A stretch of DNA of 7,370 bases from Actinomycetes bacterium (GCA_023415395.1 JAEZKN010000499.1:1-7370); one strand, 5' to 3'. Counted from the first letter of the stretch, positions 1 through 5,351 are shown. Notes: a model not told the origin generated them from the letters alone. Numbers and translations are program-made.

Positions 1-2
1 CG

Positions 3-389
3 TCAGGCCTGCTCAGCGTGCAGGGTGAGCGGAGCGGTGGCGTGCTCGGCCAGCTCCTGGATGCCGCGGCGCAGGCCGCCGACCAGGTCGCCCACAGCGA
101 ACATGCTCTGCATGTTCAGCGCGACCAGCTCGACCTCGCGGTCGGTGAGGTGACGGCGTACGTCGCCGCCGGTGACGATCTCGAGCACCCGCGCGGCGGG
201 GTCGAGGAGGATCAGGACGCTGCGCGACGGGGCGACCAGCCGGTTGTGGAGCTGGGTCGCGAACGCGCGGGGCTCCCCGTCGACCCGGCCGACGAAGACG
301 CTGAACTCGACGCGGGAGACCAGCTCGGCCTGGCGGATCGCCTCGTCGATCTGGAACCGCTCGCTGCTGTTGAACTCACCAACGCCCAC
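3..389 (-). CDS. DUF5130 family protein (TPM-like fold)
   Basis: A 128-residue protein with a GTG start (387-389) and TGA stop (3-5). It resembles the actinobacterial DUF5130 family. The hallmarks I recognise are an N-terminal amphipathic helix with FQIDEAIRQAE (residues 12-22), a strand with FSVFVGRV (29-36), the segment SVLILLDPAARVLEIVTG (57-74) followed by VRRHLTDREVELVA, and a C-terminal helix with FAVGDLVGGLRRGIQELAEH (97-116). There is no signal peptide or membrane helix, so it should be soluble. DUF5130 proteins are related to the TPM domain and have no established function. Its start overlaps the end of the upstream membrane-protein gene by 14 bp, so the two are probably translationally coupled and may act together. 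The nearest Shine-Dalgarno candidate, GAAGG, lies about 12 nt upstream, which is weak and fits coupling. Family assignment is fairly secure; function is unknown. Confidence 0.85.
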   Translation of the reverse strand: MGVGEFNSSERFQIDEAIRQAELVSRVEFSVFVGRVDGEPRAFATQLHNRLVAPSRSVLILLDPAARVLEIVTGGDVRRHLTDREVELVALNMQSMFAVGDLVGGLRRGIQELAEHATAPLTLHAEQA

Positions 390-729
390 TTGCGCCGCCC
401 GCCTTCGAGTCGTCGGAGTCCGGCGCGGGCAGCTCCTGGGTGCCGGAGCGCGGGCCGCCGAACCACTGGTCGGCGGTGGCCTGGCCGCCCGGCGTGAAGC
501 GCTCGCCCTTGACGATGCCCGGGACCACGACCAGCAGCGTGATCACCACGAACAGGGCGACGGGGATGCCGACGAAGACCAGGACGGCGTGCCAGGGGTC
601 GACCGCGTCGGGGTCGCTCCAGAACTCCGGGACGTCGGCGCTCGCCGGTCCGCCGGCGGCCACGACGAGGCCTCCGGCCAGGAGCACGACAAACAGACGG
701 CGAACGAGGTGCGCGAGCTTCGTGGTCAC
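376..729 (-). CDS. small exported or membrane-anchored protein of unknown function
   Basis: A 117-residue protein with a GTG start. The N-terminus has positive charges (K4, R10, R11), then a hydrophobic stretch at 12-26 and a likely signal-peptidase site after PASA near residues 28-31. A short extracytoplasmic segment rich in Trp, Asp and Pro (32-46) follows, then a second membrane helix at 47-71. The C-terminal tail, about 45 residues, is hydrophilic and contains DQWFGGPR (88-95), probably in the cytoplasm. It has no enzymatic motif and I do not recognise the family. It is the first gene of a two-gene unit with the DUF5130 gene, and a promoter with correct geometry sits directly on its GTG. 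The start is supported by that promoter and by the signal-peptide-like N-terminus, not by a Shine-Dalgarno sequence, which is absent. Confidence 0.8.
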   Translation of the reverse strand: MTTKLAHLVRRLFVVLLAGGLVVAAGGPASADVPEFWSDPDAVDPWHAVLVFVGIPVALFVVITLLVVVPGIVKGERFTPGGQATADQWFGGPRSGTQELPAPDSDDSKAGGASGRW

Positions 730-735
730 GGGGCG

Positions 736-764
736 ATCGTATCGAGGATCGTGGCCCGTCTCAC
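736..764 (-). promoter_or_regulatory. promoter with leaderless geometry for the 376-729/DUF5130 operon
   Basis: Read on the minus strand, GTGAGA (764-759, four of six matches to TTGACA) is followed by a 17-bp spacer and TACGAT (741-736, fits TANNNT). Only six nucleotides (CGCCCC) separate the -10 hexamer from the GTG at 729-727. A start point about 7 nt after the -10 would fall on the G of the start codon. That matches the known geometry of leaderless actinobacterial transcripts. There is no Shine-Dalgarno sequence upstream of the GTG, which agrees. Confidence 0.6.
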
Positions 765-775
765 CGCCGGGAGGG

Positions 776-804
776 TCGAGACCGGCCGAGCGGTCCTGTA
801 CACA
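776..804 (+). promoter_or_regulatory. weak candidate promoter for the MscS-type gene
   Basis: TCGAGA (776-781, four of six matches to TTGACA), a 17-bp spacer and TACACA (799-804). The -10 lacks the conserved final T, so this is tentative. If it is used, transcription would begin close to the ATG at 813, giving no leader or a very short one. It lies back to back with the minus-strand promoter at 736-764. Confidence 0.25.
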
Positions 805-812
805 TGGGAGTC

Positions 813-1835
813 ATGCCCGCATTCGACGACCTGTCCTGTGAGCCCGGACACGACATCTGCGAGTGGACGCTCGACATCACCGACAACCAGACGCTCGCCA
901 ACGTCGCCGACGTGCTGATCGGCAAGCCCCTGGCGATCGTCGGGCTGCTCCTCCTGATGTGGGTCATCCGGTGGATCCTCCACCGACTCGTCGACCGGCT
1001 GGTCTCGCGGGCCGAGGACGGCGTTCTCCCGGACCGGATGAGCCGCTTCGGCGCCCGCGGCAAGGCCGCGCAGCAGGCCTCCGCGCGGGACCTCGCCACC
1101 CAGACCCGCCGCGTGCAGCGCGCCAAGACCATGGGCGACCTGCTCAAGAGCGTGATCACCGGGCTGCTGATCGCGGTCTTCGGCACGATGATCCTCAGCG
1201 AGCTGGGCGTGAACATCGCGCCGATCATCGCCAGCGCCGGCATCCTGGGCCTCGCGCTCGGCTTCGGAGCCCAGTCGCTCGTGAAGGACTTCCTCTCCGG
1301 CATCTTCATGATCTTCGAGGACCAGTACGGCGTGGGCGACGTCGTCGACGTCGGGGAGGCCAGCGGGACGGTGGAGGCCGTCAGCCTGCGGGTCACCCGG
1401 CTGCGCGACCTCAACGGCACGGTCTGGTACGTCCCCAACGGCGAGATCCTCCGCGTCGGCAACATGAGCCAGAACTGGTCGCGCGCGGTCGTCGACGTCA
1501 ACGTCGCCTACCACGAGGACCTGGTCCGGGTGCAGCAGGTGCTGCGCGACGTCGCCCACGACCTGTGGCAGGACGAGGACTTCAAGGACCTCGTCATCGA
1601 GGAGCCCGAGGTCACCGGCGTCGAGGTGTTCGGCCCCGAGTCCGTGACGCTGCGCGTGCTGCTCAAGACCGCGCCGATGGAGCAGTGGGGCGTGGCCCGC
1701 GCCCTGCGCCAGCGGCTCAAGGCCCGCTTCGACCACGAGGGCATCGAGATCCCGCTCCCCCAGCGCGTCGTGTGGCACCGCGAGGAACAGAGGACGGGCC
1801 CCGTCCCCGAGGGGGAGGAGCCCGTCCGCAGCTGA
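813..1835 (+). CDS. MscS-family mechanosensitive ion channel
   Basis: A 340-residue integral membrane protein that would open under membrane tension and release solutes during hypo-osmotic shock. Transmembrane helices lie at about 37-58, 109-131 and 136-166. The third is the pore-lining MscS helix, with small-residue packing and the signature ALGFGAQSLVKDFLSGIFMI (148-167), then the turn EDQYGVGD (169-176) into the beta domain. The beta-domain motif WYVPNGEI (205-212) and the C-terminal GIEIPLPQ (310-317) are also typical. The length suits the small three-helix MscS class. A charged linker at 61-108 separates TM1 from TM2. An ATG in the same frame at 804 would add three residues. I prefer 813, but neither start has a well-spaced Shine-Dalgarno sequence: GGGAG sits only 2 nt before 813. 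It is a single gene, convergent with the OsmC gene. Confidence 0.92.
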   Translation: MPAFDDLSCEPGHDICEWTLDITDNQTLANVADVLIGKPLAIVGLLLLMWVIRWILHRLVDRLVSRAEDGVLPDRMSRFGARGKAAQQASARDLATQTRRVQRAKTMGDLLKSVITGLLIAVFGTMILSELGVNIAPIIASAGILGLALGFGAQSLVKDFLSGIFMIFEDQYGVGDVVDVGEASGTVEAVSLRVTRLRDLNGTVWYVPNGEILRVGNMSQNWSRAVVDVNVAYHEDLVRVQQVLRDVAHDLWQDEDFKDLVIEEPEVTGVEVFGPESVTLRVLLKTAPMEQWGVARALRQRLKARFDHEGIEIPLPQRVVWHREEQRTGPVPEGEEPVRS

Positions 1836-1839
1836 GGTC

Positions 1840-1857
1840 GTCGGCCGGTCGGCCGAC
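1840..1857. terminator. hairpin between convergent genes, candidate bidirectional terminator
   Basis: GTCGGCC (1840-1846), a 4-nt loop GGTC and GGCCGAC (1851-1857) form a perfect 7-bp all-paired stem. It lies 4 nt after the MscS-type stop and 8 nt beyond the OsmC stop on the other strand. Neither side has a T-tract, as is common for actinobacterial hairpins at 3' ends. The position in the only 30 bp between two convergent genes supports a role in termination or 3'-end protection. Confidence 0.55.
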
Positions 1858-1865
1858 AGGCCGGT

Positions 1866-2291
1866 TCAGGCCAGCGCGGCGTCCAGCGTGATCGGGACCG
1901 CGGCGAGCGCCTGGCTCACCGGGCAGCCCTCCTTGGCGGCGGTGGCCGCCGCCACGAAGTCCTCCTCGCTGATGCCCTCGACGACGGCCCGCACCGTCAG
2001 CCGGATCTCGGTGATGCCGGTGCCCGGCACGAAGTCGACGGCCGCGCTGGTGTCGAGGGTGGTCGCCGGCGTGCCGGCCTTGGCCAGACCGTTGGACAGC
2101 GCCATCGAGAAGCAGGAGGAGTGCGCTGCGGCGATGAGCTCCTCGGGGCTGGTCTTGCCGTTGGCGTCCTCGGCGCGCGAGGCCCACGAGACGTCGTAGG
2201 TGCCGATGCCGGACGACTCCAGCGTGACCTTTCCGGCGCCCTCGAACAGGGTGCCTTCCCAGTGGGTGCTGGCGTTGCGGGTGGTGGCCAT
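1866..2291 (-). CDS. OsmC-family peroxiredoxin (organic hydroperoxide reductase type)
   Basis: A 141-residue cytosolic protein of the OsmC/Ohr superfamily, which reduces organic hydroperoxides with a pair of reactive cysteines. Cys60 lies in AAAHSSCFSMALS (54-66) and Cys123 in EGCPVSQAL (121-129), the two expected positions. The segment GKTSPEELIAAAHSSC (45-60) is the usual OsmC helix entry, including the conserved glutamates. The N-terminus TRNASTHWEGTLFEGAGKV fits the first beta strands. The reading frame is open far upstream, but the ATG at 2291 is the right start: GAGGAG (2307-2302 on the minus strand) lies 10 nt before it, and homologues begin here. A weak promoter may be GTGAGC (2360-2355), N17, AAGACT (2337-2332). 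The gene is divergent from the haemoglobin gene. The family is clear; assignment to the OsmC rather than Ohr branch is by overall pattern. Confidence 0.92.
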   Translation of the reverse strand: MATTRNASTHWEGTLFEGAGKVTLESSGIGTYDVSWASRAEDANGKTSPEELIAAAHSSCFSMALSNGLAKAGTPATTLDTSAAVDFVPGTGITEIRLTVRAVVEGISEEDFVAAATAAKEGCPVSQALAAVPITLDAALA

Positions 2292-2384
2292 CTGCGGATC
2301 ACTCCTCGGGAAAGATCTGGGGGACGTGGCGAGTCTTGCACGCCGGTGGACGGTGCTCACCCGGCGACCGTCAGAATGGACGGC
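2292..2384. promoter_or_regulatory. divergent osmC-like/glbO-like intergenic region
   Basis: These 93 bp separate two divergent redox genes and must hold both promoters. On the minus strand the OsmC Shine-Dalgarno GAGGAG (2302-2307) is clear, and GTGAGC-N17-AAGACT is a weak promoter candidate. On the plus strand CAGAAT (2372-2377) resembles a -10 and lies 7 nt from the ATG at 2385, so the haemoglobin mRNA may be leaderless. I found no convincing -35 and no strong palindrome for a shared operator. Confidence 0.35.
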
Positions 2385-2765
2385 ATGACCGCGACGACGT
2401 TCTACGAGGAGATCGGCGGATTCGAGACCTTCCGCAGGATCGTCGCGACGTTCTACGCGGGCGTCGCCGAGGACCCGGTGCTCCGGCCGATGTATCCCGA
2501 GGAGGACCTCGGGCCTGCCGAGGAGCGCTTCCTCCACTTCCTGGTGCAGTACTGGGGCGGTCCGACGACGTACTCCGAGAGCCGCGGGCACCCGCGGCTG
2601 CGGATGCGGCACGCGCCGTTCGCGGTCACGCCGGAGGCCAAGGAGCACTGGCTGATGCACTTCCGGGCCGGGCTCGACGAGGTCGCGCTCACCCCCGAGC
2701 AGGACGCGCAGTTCTGGGACTACGTCACGCACGCGGCGCAGTTCATGGTGAACACCTTCGAGTGA
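2385..2765 (+). CDS. glbO: group II truncated haemoglobin (trHbO type)
   Basis: A 126-residue haem protein closely resembling mycobacterial trHbO. The key positions are all visible: Tyr24 (B10), Tyr37 (CD1), proximal His76 (F8) in RLRMRHAPF, and Trp89 (G8). The strongly conserved block YWGGPTTYSESRGHPRLRMRHAPF spans residues 56-79. Family members bind O2 and NO and have been linked to respiration, NO detoxification and peroxidase activity; the exact role here is not visible. The in-frame ATG at 2376 would add MDG. I prefer 2385 because homologues start at this point (MTATTFYEEIGG against short N-termini elsewhere) and a -10-like CAGAAT lies 7 nt upstream, fitting a leaderless mRNA. GGACGG just before the ATG is too close to be a Shine-Dalgarno site. 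Its neighbour is a divergent OsmC-type peroxide reductase, another redox-defence gene. Confidence 0.93.
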   Translation: MTATTFYEEIGGFETFRRIVATFYAGVAEDPVLRPMYPEEDLGPAEERFLHFLVQYWGGPTTYSESRGHPRLRMRHAPFAVTPEAKEHWLMHFRAGLDEVALTPEQDAQFWDYVTHAAQFMVNTFE

Positions 2766-2877
2766 GGTCAGTCCTGGCCGGGAAGACTCCTCGGCGAAGC
2801 GTGTAACGACGGACCTCGGTCGCGACAGGTAGGGGTCGAGCCCGGGGGTTCCGTCGCTGCACACCGGGGCGTAGGGT

Positions 2878-2924
2878 CGGCGGGCCCGACCACGACCGTC
2901 CCCCGTATGCGGTCGGGACCGCCG
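2878..2924 (+). promoter_or_regulatory. long inverted repeat in the leader of the membrane-protein/sigma operon
   Basis: CGGCGGGCCCGACC (2878-2891) and GGTCGGGACCGCCG (2911-2924) are complementary at 13 of 14 positions around a 19-nt loop. This is the strongest inverted repeat in the 187-bp gap 2766-2952. A TANNNT hexamer, TAGGGT (2872-2877), abuts its left arm, but I see no good -35 at 17-18 bp. The structure could be a leader hairpin, an operator, or the 3' end of the haemoglobin transcript, though 112 bp from that stop is far for a terminator. The rest of the gap shows nothing I can name. Confidence 0.5.
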
Positions 2925-2935
2925 TCCCTCCGACC

Positions 2936-2944
2936 AGGAAGGAG
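2936..2944 (+). promoter_or_regulatory. Shine-Dalgarno site embedded in a palindrome
   Basis: AGGAAGGAG lies 8 nt before the ATG at 2953 and fixes that start. Its 3' part belongs to the perfect 10-bp palindrome AGGAGCTCCT (2940-2949). The site could therefore pair with the spacer just before the start codon, or two transcripts could pair with each other. A hairpin with no loop is not stable by itself, so any effect is uncertain. Confidence 0.6.
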
Positions 2945-2952
2945 CTCCTCCG

Positions 2953-3720
2953 ATGACCAGCCCGGACCGACTCGGTCTGCGCACCGAGGCACCTCGGCTC
3001 GAGCCGGACGAGGCCTTCCTCCAGCGACTCAGTCAGCTCGCCGCCGCGAGCGCACCCGCAGCGGCCGGCCCCGGGGTCGCGCGCAGCGGTCTGGCCATCG
3101 GGCTCGCGGCGGCGAGCGTCACCGCCGTCGTCGGAGGGGTCGCCTGGGCCGGGGGCGTGATCGGCGACTCCGACCCCGACCCCCGGCGACCGGCCCCCGC
3201 GGAGACCGGCGGGCCCGGGACCGAGACGCCCTCCCCGGACAGCAGCGGCGACGCCTCTCCCCTCACTCCCGGTGGCCGGCAGGATGCCGGGGACCGGGAG
3301 GGCGAACGGGCGACCGGCGCGCGGGGCGAGCGCGGGGACCGGGACGCCGACGGGCCGCGCGGTGATGCTCCCGGCGCCAGCGAGACACCCGACGCGGACC
3401 CGGGCACCGCCCCGGACACCGGCGCGAACGGCTCCAGCAAGGGCCAGGGGTCCGGCCAGGCCCCGGGCACGCACCCCGGCAACCCGAACCCGGGCACTCC
3501 CCCGACCACCCCTCCGGGCAACCCGAACCCCGGCACTCCCCAGGGCCACGGCCACGGATGGGGCCAGGGCCAGGGTCAGGGTCACGGCCAGGGTCACGGC
3601 CAGGGTCAGGGGCTCGCGCTCGGCCACAGCCAGGGCCAGGGTCACGGCGGACCGCACGCGGGCCAGGACGACGCGCACCGAGACGACGAGAGCCAGGGCG
3701 GGGACCAGGACCAGGACTGA
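2953..3720 (+). CDS. one-helix membrane protein with His/Gly/Gln-rich tail, candidate sigma-factor partner
   Basis: A 255-residue protein I cannot assign to a named family. In order: a 44-residue N-terminus with an amphipathic segment EPDEAFLQRLSQLAAAS (17-33), one membrane helix at about 46-70, then a 185-residue low-complexity region presumably outside the cell. That region is acidic and charged at 71-160, has a Pro/Asn/Gly repeat at 172-197, a Gly-Gln/Gly-His repeat at 198-233 and an acidic end at 237-255. Nine histidines lie at 174, 199, 201, 211, 215, 225, 231, 235 and 242; there is no cysteine. The stop is 5 bp before the GTG of an ECF-like sigma factor. Anti-sigma factors often have a short cytosolic domain and one helix, so that role is possible, but the zinc anti-sigma motif (H-x3-C-x2-C) is absent and the gene precedes the sigma gene rather than following it. 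The start is set by AGGAAGGAG. Confidence 0.75.
   Translation: MTSPDRLGLRTEAPRLEPDEAFLQRLSQLAAASAPAAAGPGVARSGLAIGLAAASVTAVVGGVAWAGGVIGDSDPDPRRPAPAETGGPGTETPSPDSSGDASPLTPGGRQDAGDREGERATGARGERGDRDADGPRGDAPGASETPDADPGTAPDTGANGSSKGQGSGQAPGTHPGNPNPGTPPTTPPGNPNPGTPQGHGHGWGQGQGQGHGQGHGQGQGLALGHSQGQGHGGPHAGQDDAHRDDESQGGDQDQD
3478..3540 (+). repeat. 24-bp direct repeat, period 39 bp
   Basis: Two copies (3478-3501 and 3517-3540) match at 23 of 24 positions. They encode the repeated peptide GNPNPGTP within the tail of the one-helix membrane protein, 13 codons apart. The near-identity at DNA level suggests recent duplication or slippage. Confidence 0.8.
3541..3650 (+). repeat. G-rich low-complexity repeat with G-quadruplex motif
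   Basis: This stretch repeats units built from CAGGG, TCAGGG and GGCCA. The 12-mer CGGCCAGGGTCA occurs twice in perfect tandem (3585-3596 and 3597-3608). G-triplets at 3561-3563, 3567-3569, 3573-3575 and 3579-3581 are each separated by exactly 3 nt, a textbook four-tract quadruplex motif on the coding strand, so it is also in the mRNA. The codons give alternating Gly-Gln and Gly-His. Confidence 0.8.
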
Positions 3721-3725
3721 CGCCG

Positions 3726-4289
3726 GTGGGACAGGGGACGGACGACGAGCTGATCGAGCGCGCCAAGCGGGGCGACGCCGAGGCTTGGCGCGCCCTCTAC
3801 CGGGACCACGCCGGCCGGCTGCTGGTCTGGCTGAGCACCCGGCCGACCAGTGACACCGCGGTGGGTGCGGACGACCTCGCCGCCGAGGCCTGGCTGGTCG
3901 CGGCGGAGAAGGTCCAGTCGTTCCACGGCACGTCGGAGGAGTTCGCCGGCTGGCTCTTCGGCATCGCCCGCAAGCTCGGCGGCAACGTGCACCGCCGGGG
4001 GCTGCGCCGCCGGACCCACCCCCACGACCCGCACACCATCCCGGAGACCGCTGCGGTGACCGGGCCGGAGCCGGCGTACGCCGCCGACGACTGGGTGCGG
4101 CGCGCCCTCGCGACGCTGCCCGACCGCGAGCGAGAGGTGGTCGGCTGCCGGGAGGTGGTCGGCATGGATGTGGCCGCCACGGCGCTCGCCCTCGGCATCT
4201 CCTCGGCCTCGGTGCGCGGCGCGCACCACCGCGGGATGCGGAGGCTGGCCGCTCAGCTCGAGAGCAGCGTCCGCAGCCCCGCGACGTAG
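3726..4289 (+). CDS. ECF-like sigma-70 family RNA polymerase sigma factor
   Basis: A 187-residue protein with the two-domain ECF layout. Region 2 spans about 5-92: DDELIERAKRGDAEAWRALY, an acidic DDLAAEAWL core helix (49-57), and FAGWLFGIARKLGGNVHRR (73-91), corresponding to regions 2.3-2.4 for -10 recognition. Region 4 spans about 124-177, with LPDREREVV (131-139) and the helix-turn-helix VAATALALGISSASVRGAHHRGMRRL (149-174) for -35 binding. There is no C-terminal extension. The frame is open further upstream, but that part is a shadow of the G-rich repeat. The GTG at 3726 is the first plausible start, 5 bp after the previous stop, with AGGA 9 nt upstream. Coupled translation with the membrane protein suggests the pair transmits a signal across the membrane. 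Its last 37 bp overlap the 3' end of the convergent thioesterase gene. The ECF subgroup cannot be determined by eye. Confidence 0.88.
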   Translation: MGQGTDDELIERAKRGDAEAWRALYRDHAGRLLVWLSTRPTSDTAVGADDLAAEAWLVAAEKVQSFHGTSEEFAGWLFGIARKLGGNVHRRGLRRRTHPHDPHTIPETAAVTGPEPAYAADDWVRRALATLPDREREVVGCREVVGMDVAATALALGISSASVRGAHHRGMRRLAAQLESSVRSPAT

Positions 4290-5104
4290 GGCTCCGCGGG
4301 CTCCATCGAGCGCCCGGCCTGCTGGTCGAAGAACACGACCGTCACGCGGGCCCGCGCGAGCACGCTGTCGCCGTCGCAGATCTGCGACTCGATCGTCGCG
4401 GACCGGCTCCCGACGCGCGAGACCCAGGACCAGGCGTCGTACGCCTCGGGCCGGAAGAGGATCGGGCGCAGGTAGTCCACGTCGGTCTGCGCCACGACGA
4501 TCGGCGCGGGCTCCAGGCCGGCCCAGATCCTCGCGGTCATCGCGATCCGGCCCTCCTGGAGGTACTCGAAGTACTTGACGTTGTTGACGTGCCCGTAGAC
4601 GTCGACGTCGGAGAAGCGGACCTGCACCGGGTAGTGGGCGACCTCCGCCGGCCGCGTCCGGGCCAACGGCACGCGCGGACCGGCGTCGTCGGGCTCGAGG
4701 AAGACCGCGAGGGTCGCCCGCTCGACGTCGGTGAGCCGGCGCGGCCGCTCGGCGGCGAAGACGTACGGCGTCAGCACGGTCTTCGCCCGGGCGTAGACGT
4801 GCCGGACGCCGTCGCGCTCGTGGAACAGCTCGTAGGCGACCGTGAACGTCGCGGCACGGATCTCGGTGACCCAGGACTCGATGGTCACCGGCTCGAAGCC
4901 GAAGGTCAGGGGCGCGAGGTAGCTGACCTCGTGCCGGGCGACGACGACGCCCTCGGCGAGGTCGCCCGTGCTCGCCCCCGGCCCGTGCGTGCGCAACATG
5001 TCGACGCGGGCCTCCTGGAGGTAGTCCACGTAGACGACGTTGTTGACGTGTCCGAGCAGGTCGAGGTCGGCCCAACGCATCGGACACCGGTAGGTGTGCC
5101 GCAC
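4253..5104 (-). CDS. tandem double-hotdog acyl-CoA thioesterase (4HBT-like)
   Basis: A 283-residue cytosolic protein made of two 4-hydroxybenzoyl-CoA-thioesterase-like hotdog domains, at about 3-118 and 157-265. Each carries the active-site pattern D-x-D-x2-GHVNN: WADLDLLGHVNN (11-22) and FSDVDVYGHVNN (164-175). Both retain the Asp expected to act in catalysis (about D15 and D168), so neither half looks dead. Such enzymes hydrolyse acyl-CoA to free acid and CoA; the substrate cannot be read from sequence. Usual bacterial members have one domain of about 130-150 residues and dimerise, so here one chain would supply the whole dimer. The start is the GTG at 5104, because CGAGGA lies 8 nt upstream and the first domain begins at once; the open frame further upstream is low complexity. 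It follows the 61-aa membrane-protein gene by 25 bp, so they probably share a transcript. Confidence 0.88.
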   Translation of the reverse strand: MRHTYRCPMRWADLDLLGHVNNVVYVDYLQEARVDMLRTHGPGASTGDLAEGVVVARHEVSYLAPLTFGFEPVTIESWVTEIRAATFTVAYELFHERDGVRHVYARAKTVLTPYVFAAERPRRLTDVERATLAVFLEPDDAGPRVPLARTRPAEVAHYPVQVRFSDVDVYGHVNNVKYFEYLQEGRIAMTARIWAGLEPAPIVVAQTDVDYLRPILFRPEAYDAWSWVSRVGSRSATIESQICDGDSVLARARVTVVFFDQQAGRSMEPAEPYVAGLRTLLSS

Positions 5105-5129
5105 GCCGGCGATCCTCGCAGACGGTGGC

Positions 5130-5315
5130 TCAGCGGGAGACGGCGAGTCCGCGGTAGTAGGTGCCGATCGACTCCTGGCGGGCCAGGCGCGCCTTGCGGT
5201 TGCGGAGGAGGAACTCGGCGATGACGCCGACGGACACGACCGCGGCGAGGACACCGACGGCGACGACGATGTAGGAGAGCACGGCGAGCGTGGTGTGGGC
5301 GGCGAACAGGTCCAT
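5130..5315 (-). CDS. 61-residue single-pass membrane protein
   Basis: A short protein: MDLFAAHTTLAVLSY at the N-terminus, one long membrane helix at about 11-36, then a strongly basic tail, RNRKARLAR (38-46), and a conserved-looking end with SIGTYYRGLAVSR (49-61). The positive tail predicts N-out, C-in topology. The ATG at 5315 is supported by AAAGGA 7 nt upstream; the longer open frame has no such site and begins inside the regulatory region. I do not recognise a family. It is first in a two-gene unit with the thioesterase and has its own ECF-type promoter and structured leader. It could be a membrane anchor or stress-induced envelope peptide, but nothing in it shows which. Confidence 0.78.
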   Translation of the reverse strand: MDLFAAHTTLAVLSYIVVAVGVLAAVVSVGVIAEFLLRNRKARLARQESIGTYYRGLAVSR

Positions 5316-5327
5316 GACGGAGTCCTT

Positions 5328-5351
5328 TCTACGTCTGTAGAGAGCCTCTAC
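5328..5351 (-). promoter_or_regulatory. two mutually exclusive leader hairpins (or a three-half-site operator)
   Basis: Three arms occur in a row on the plus strand: TCTAC (5328-5332), GTAGAG (5337-5342) and CTCTAC (5346-5351). The middle arm can pair with either side. In the minus-strand RNA the upstream choice is a 6-bp stem with a 3-nt loop (5351-5337). The downstream choice is a 5-bp stem with a 4-nt loop (5341-5328), whose end abuts the AAGGA ribosome binding site (5328-5324). The predicted RNA 5' end near 5353 puts the first hairpin at the very start of the message. The same arms could instead be half-sites for a DNA-binding protein such as the adjacent TetR regulator. Confidence 0.5.

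Noticed and set aside
726..1778. 350-codon minus-strand open frame opposite the MscS-type gene
   Set aside because: A codon-position shadow of a clear channel gene; its composition (Asp, Val, His rich) is typical of antisense high-GC frames.
2802..2835. TGTAAC as an ECF -35 for autoregulation of the membrane-protein/sigma operon
   Set aside because: No matching -10 (CGTC or GTT) at 16-19 bp downstream.
2292..2984. N-terminal extension of the OsmC frame
   Set aside because: It would run through the divergent promoter region and the whole haemoglobin gene; a good Shine-Dalgarno site marks the ATG at 2291.
3478..3650. CRISPR-like array
   Set aside because: Repeats are short, in frame and with no unique spacers of regular length; they encode a low-complexity peptide.
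3558..3725. N-terminal extension of the sigma frame
   Set aside because: It is an out-of-frame reading of the G-rich repeat (Gly, Pro, Arg only); ECF region 2 begins right after the GTG at 3726.
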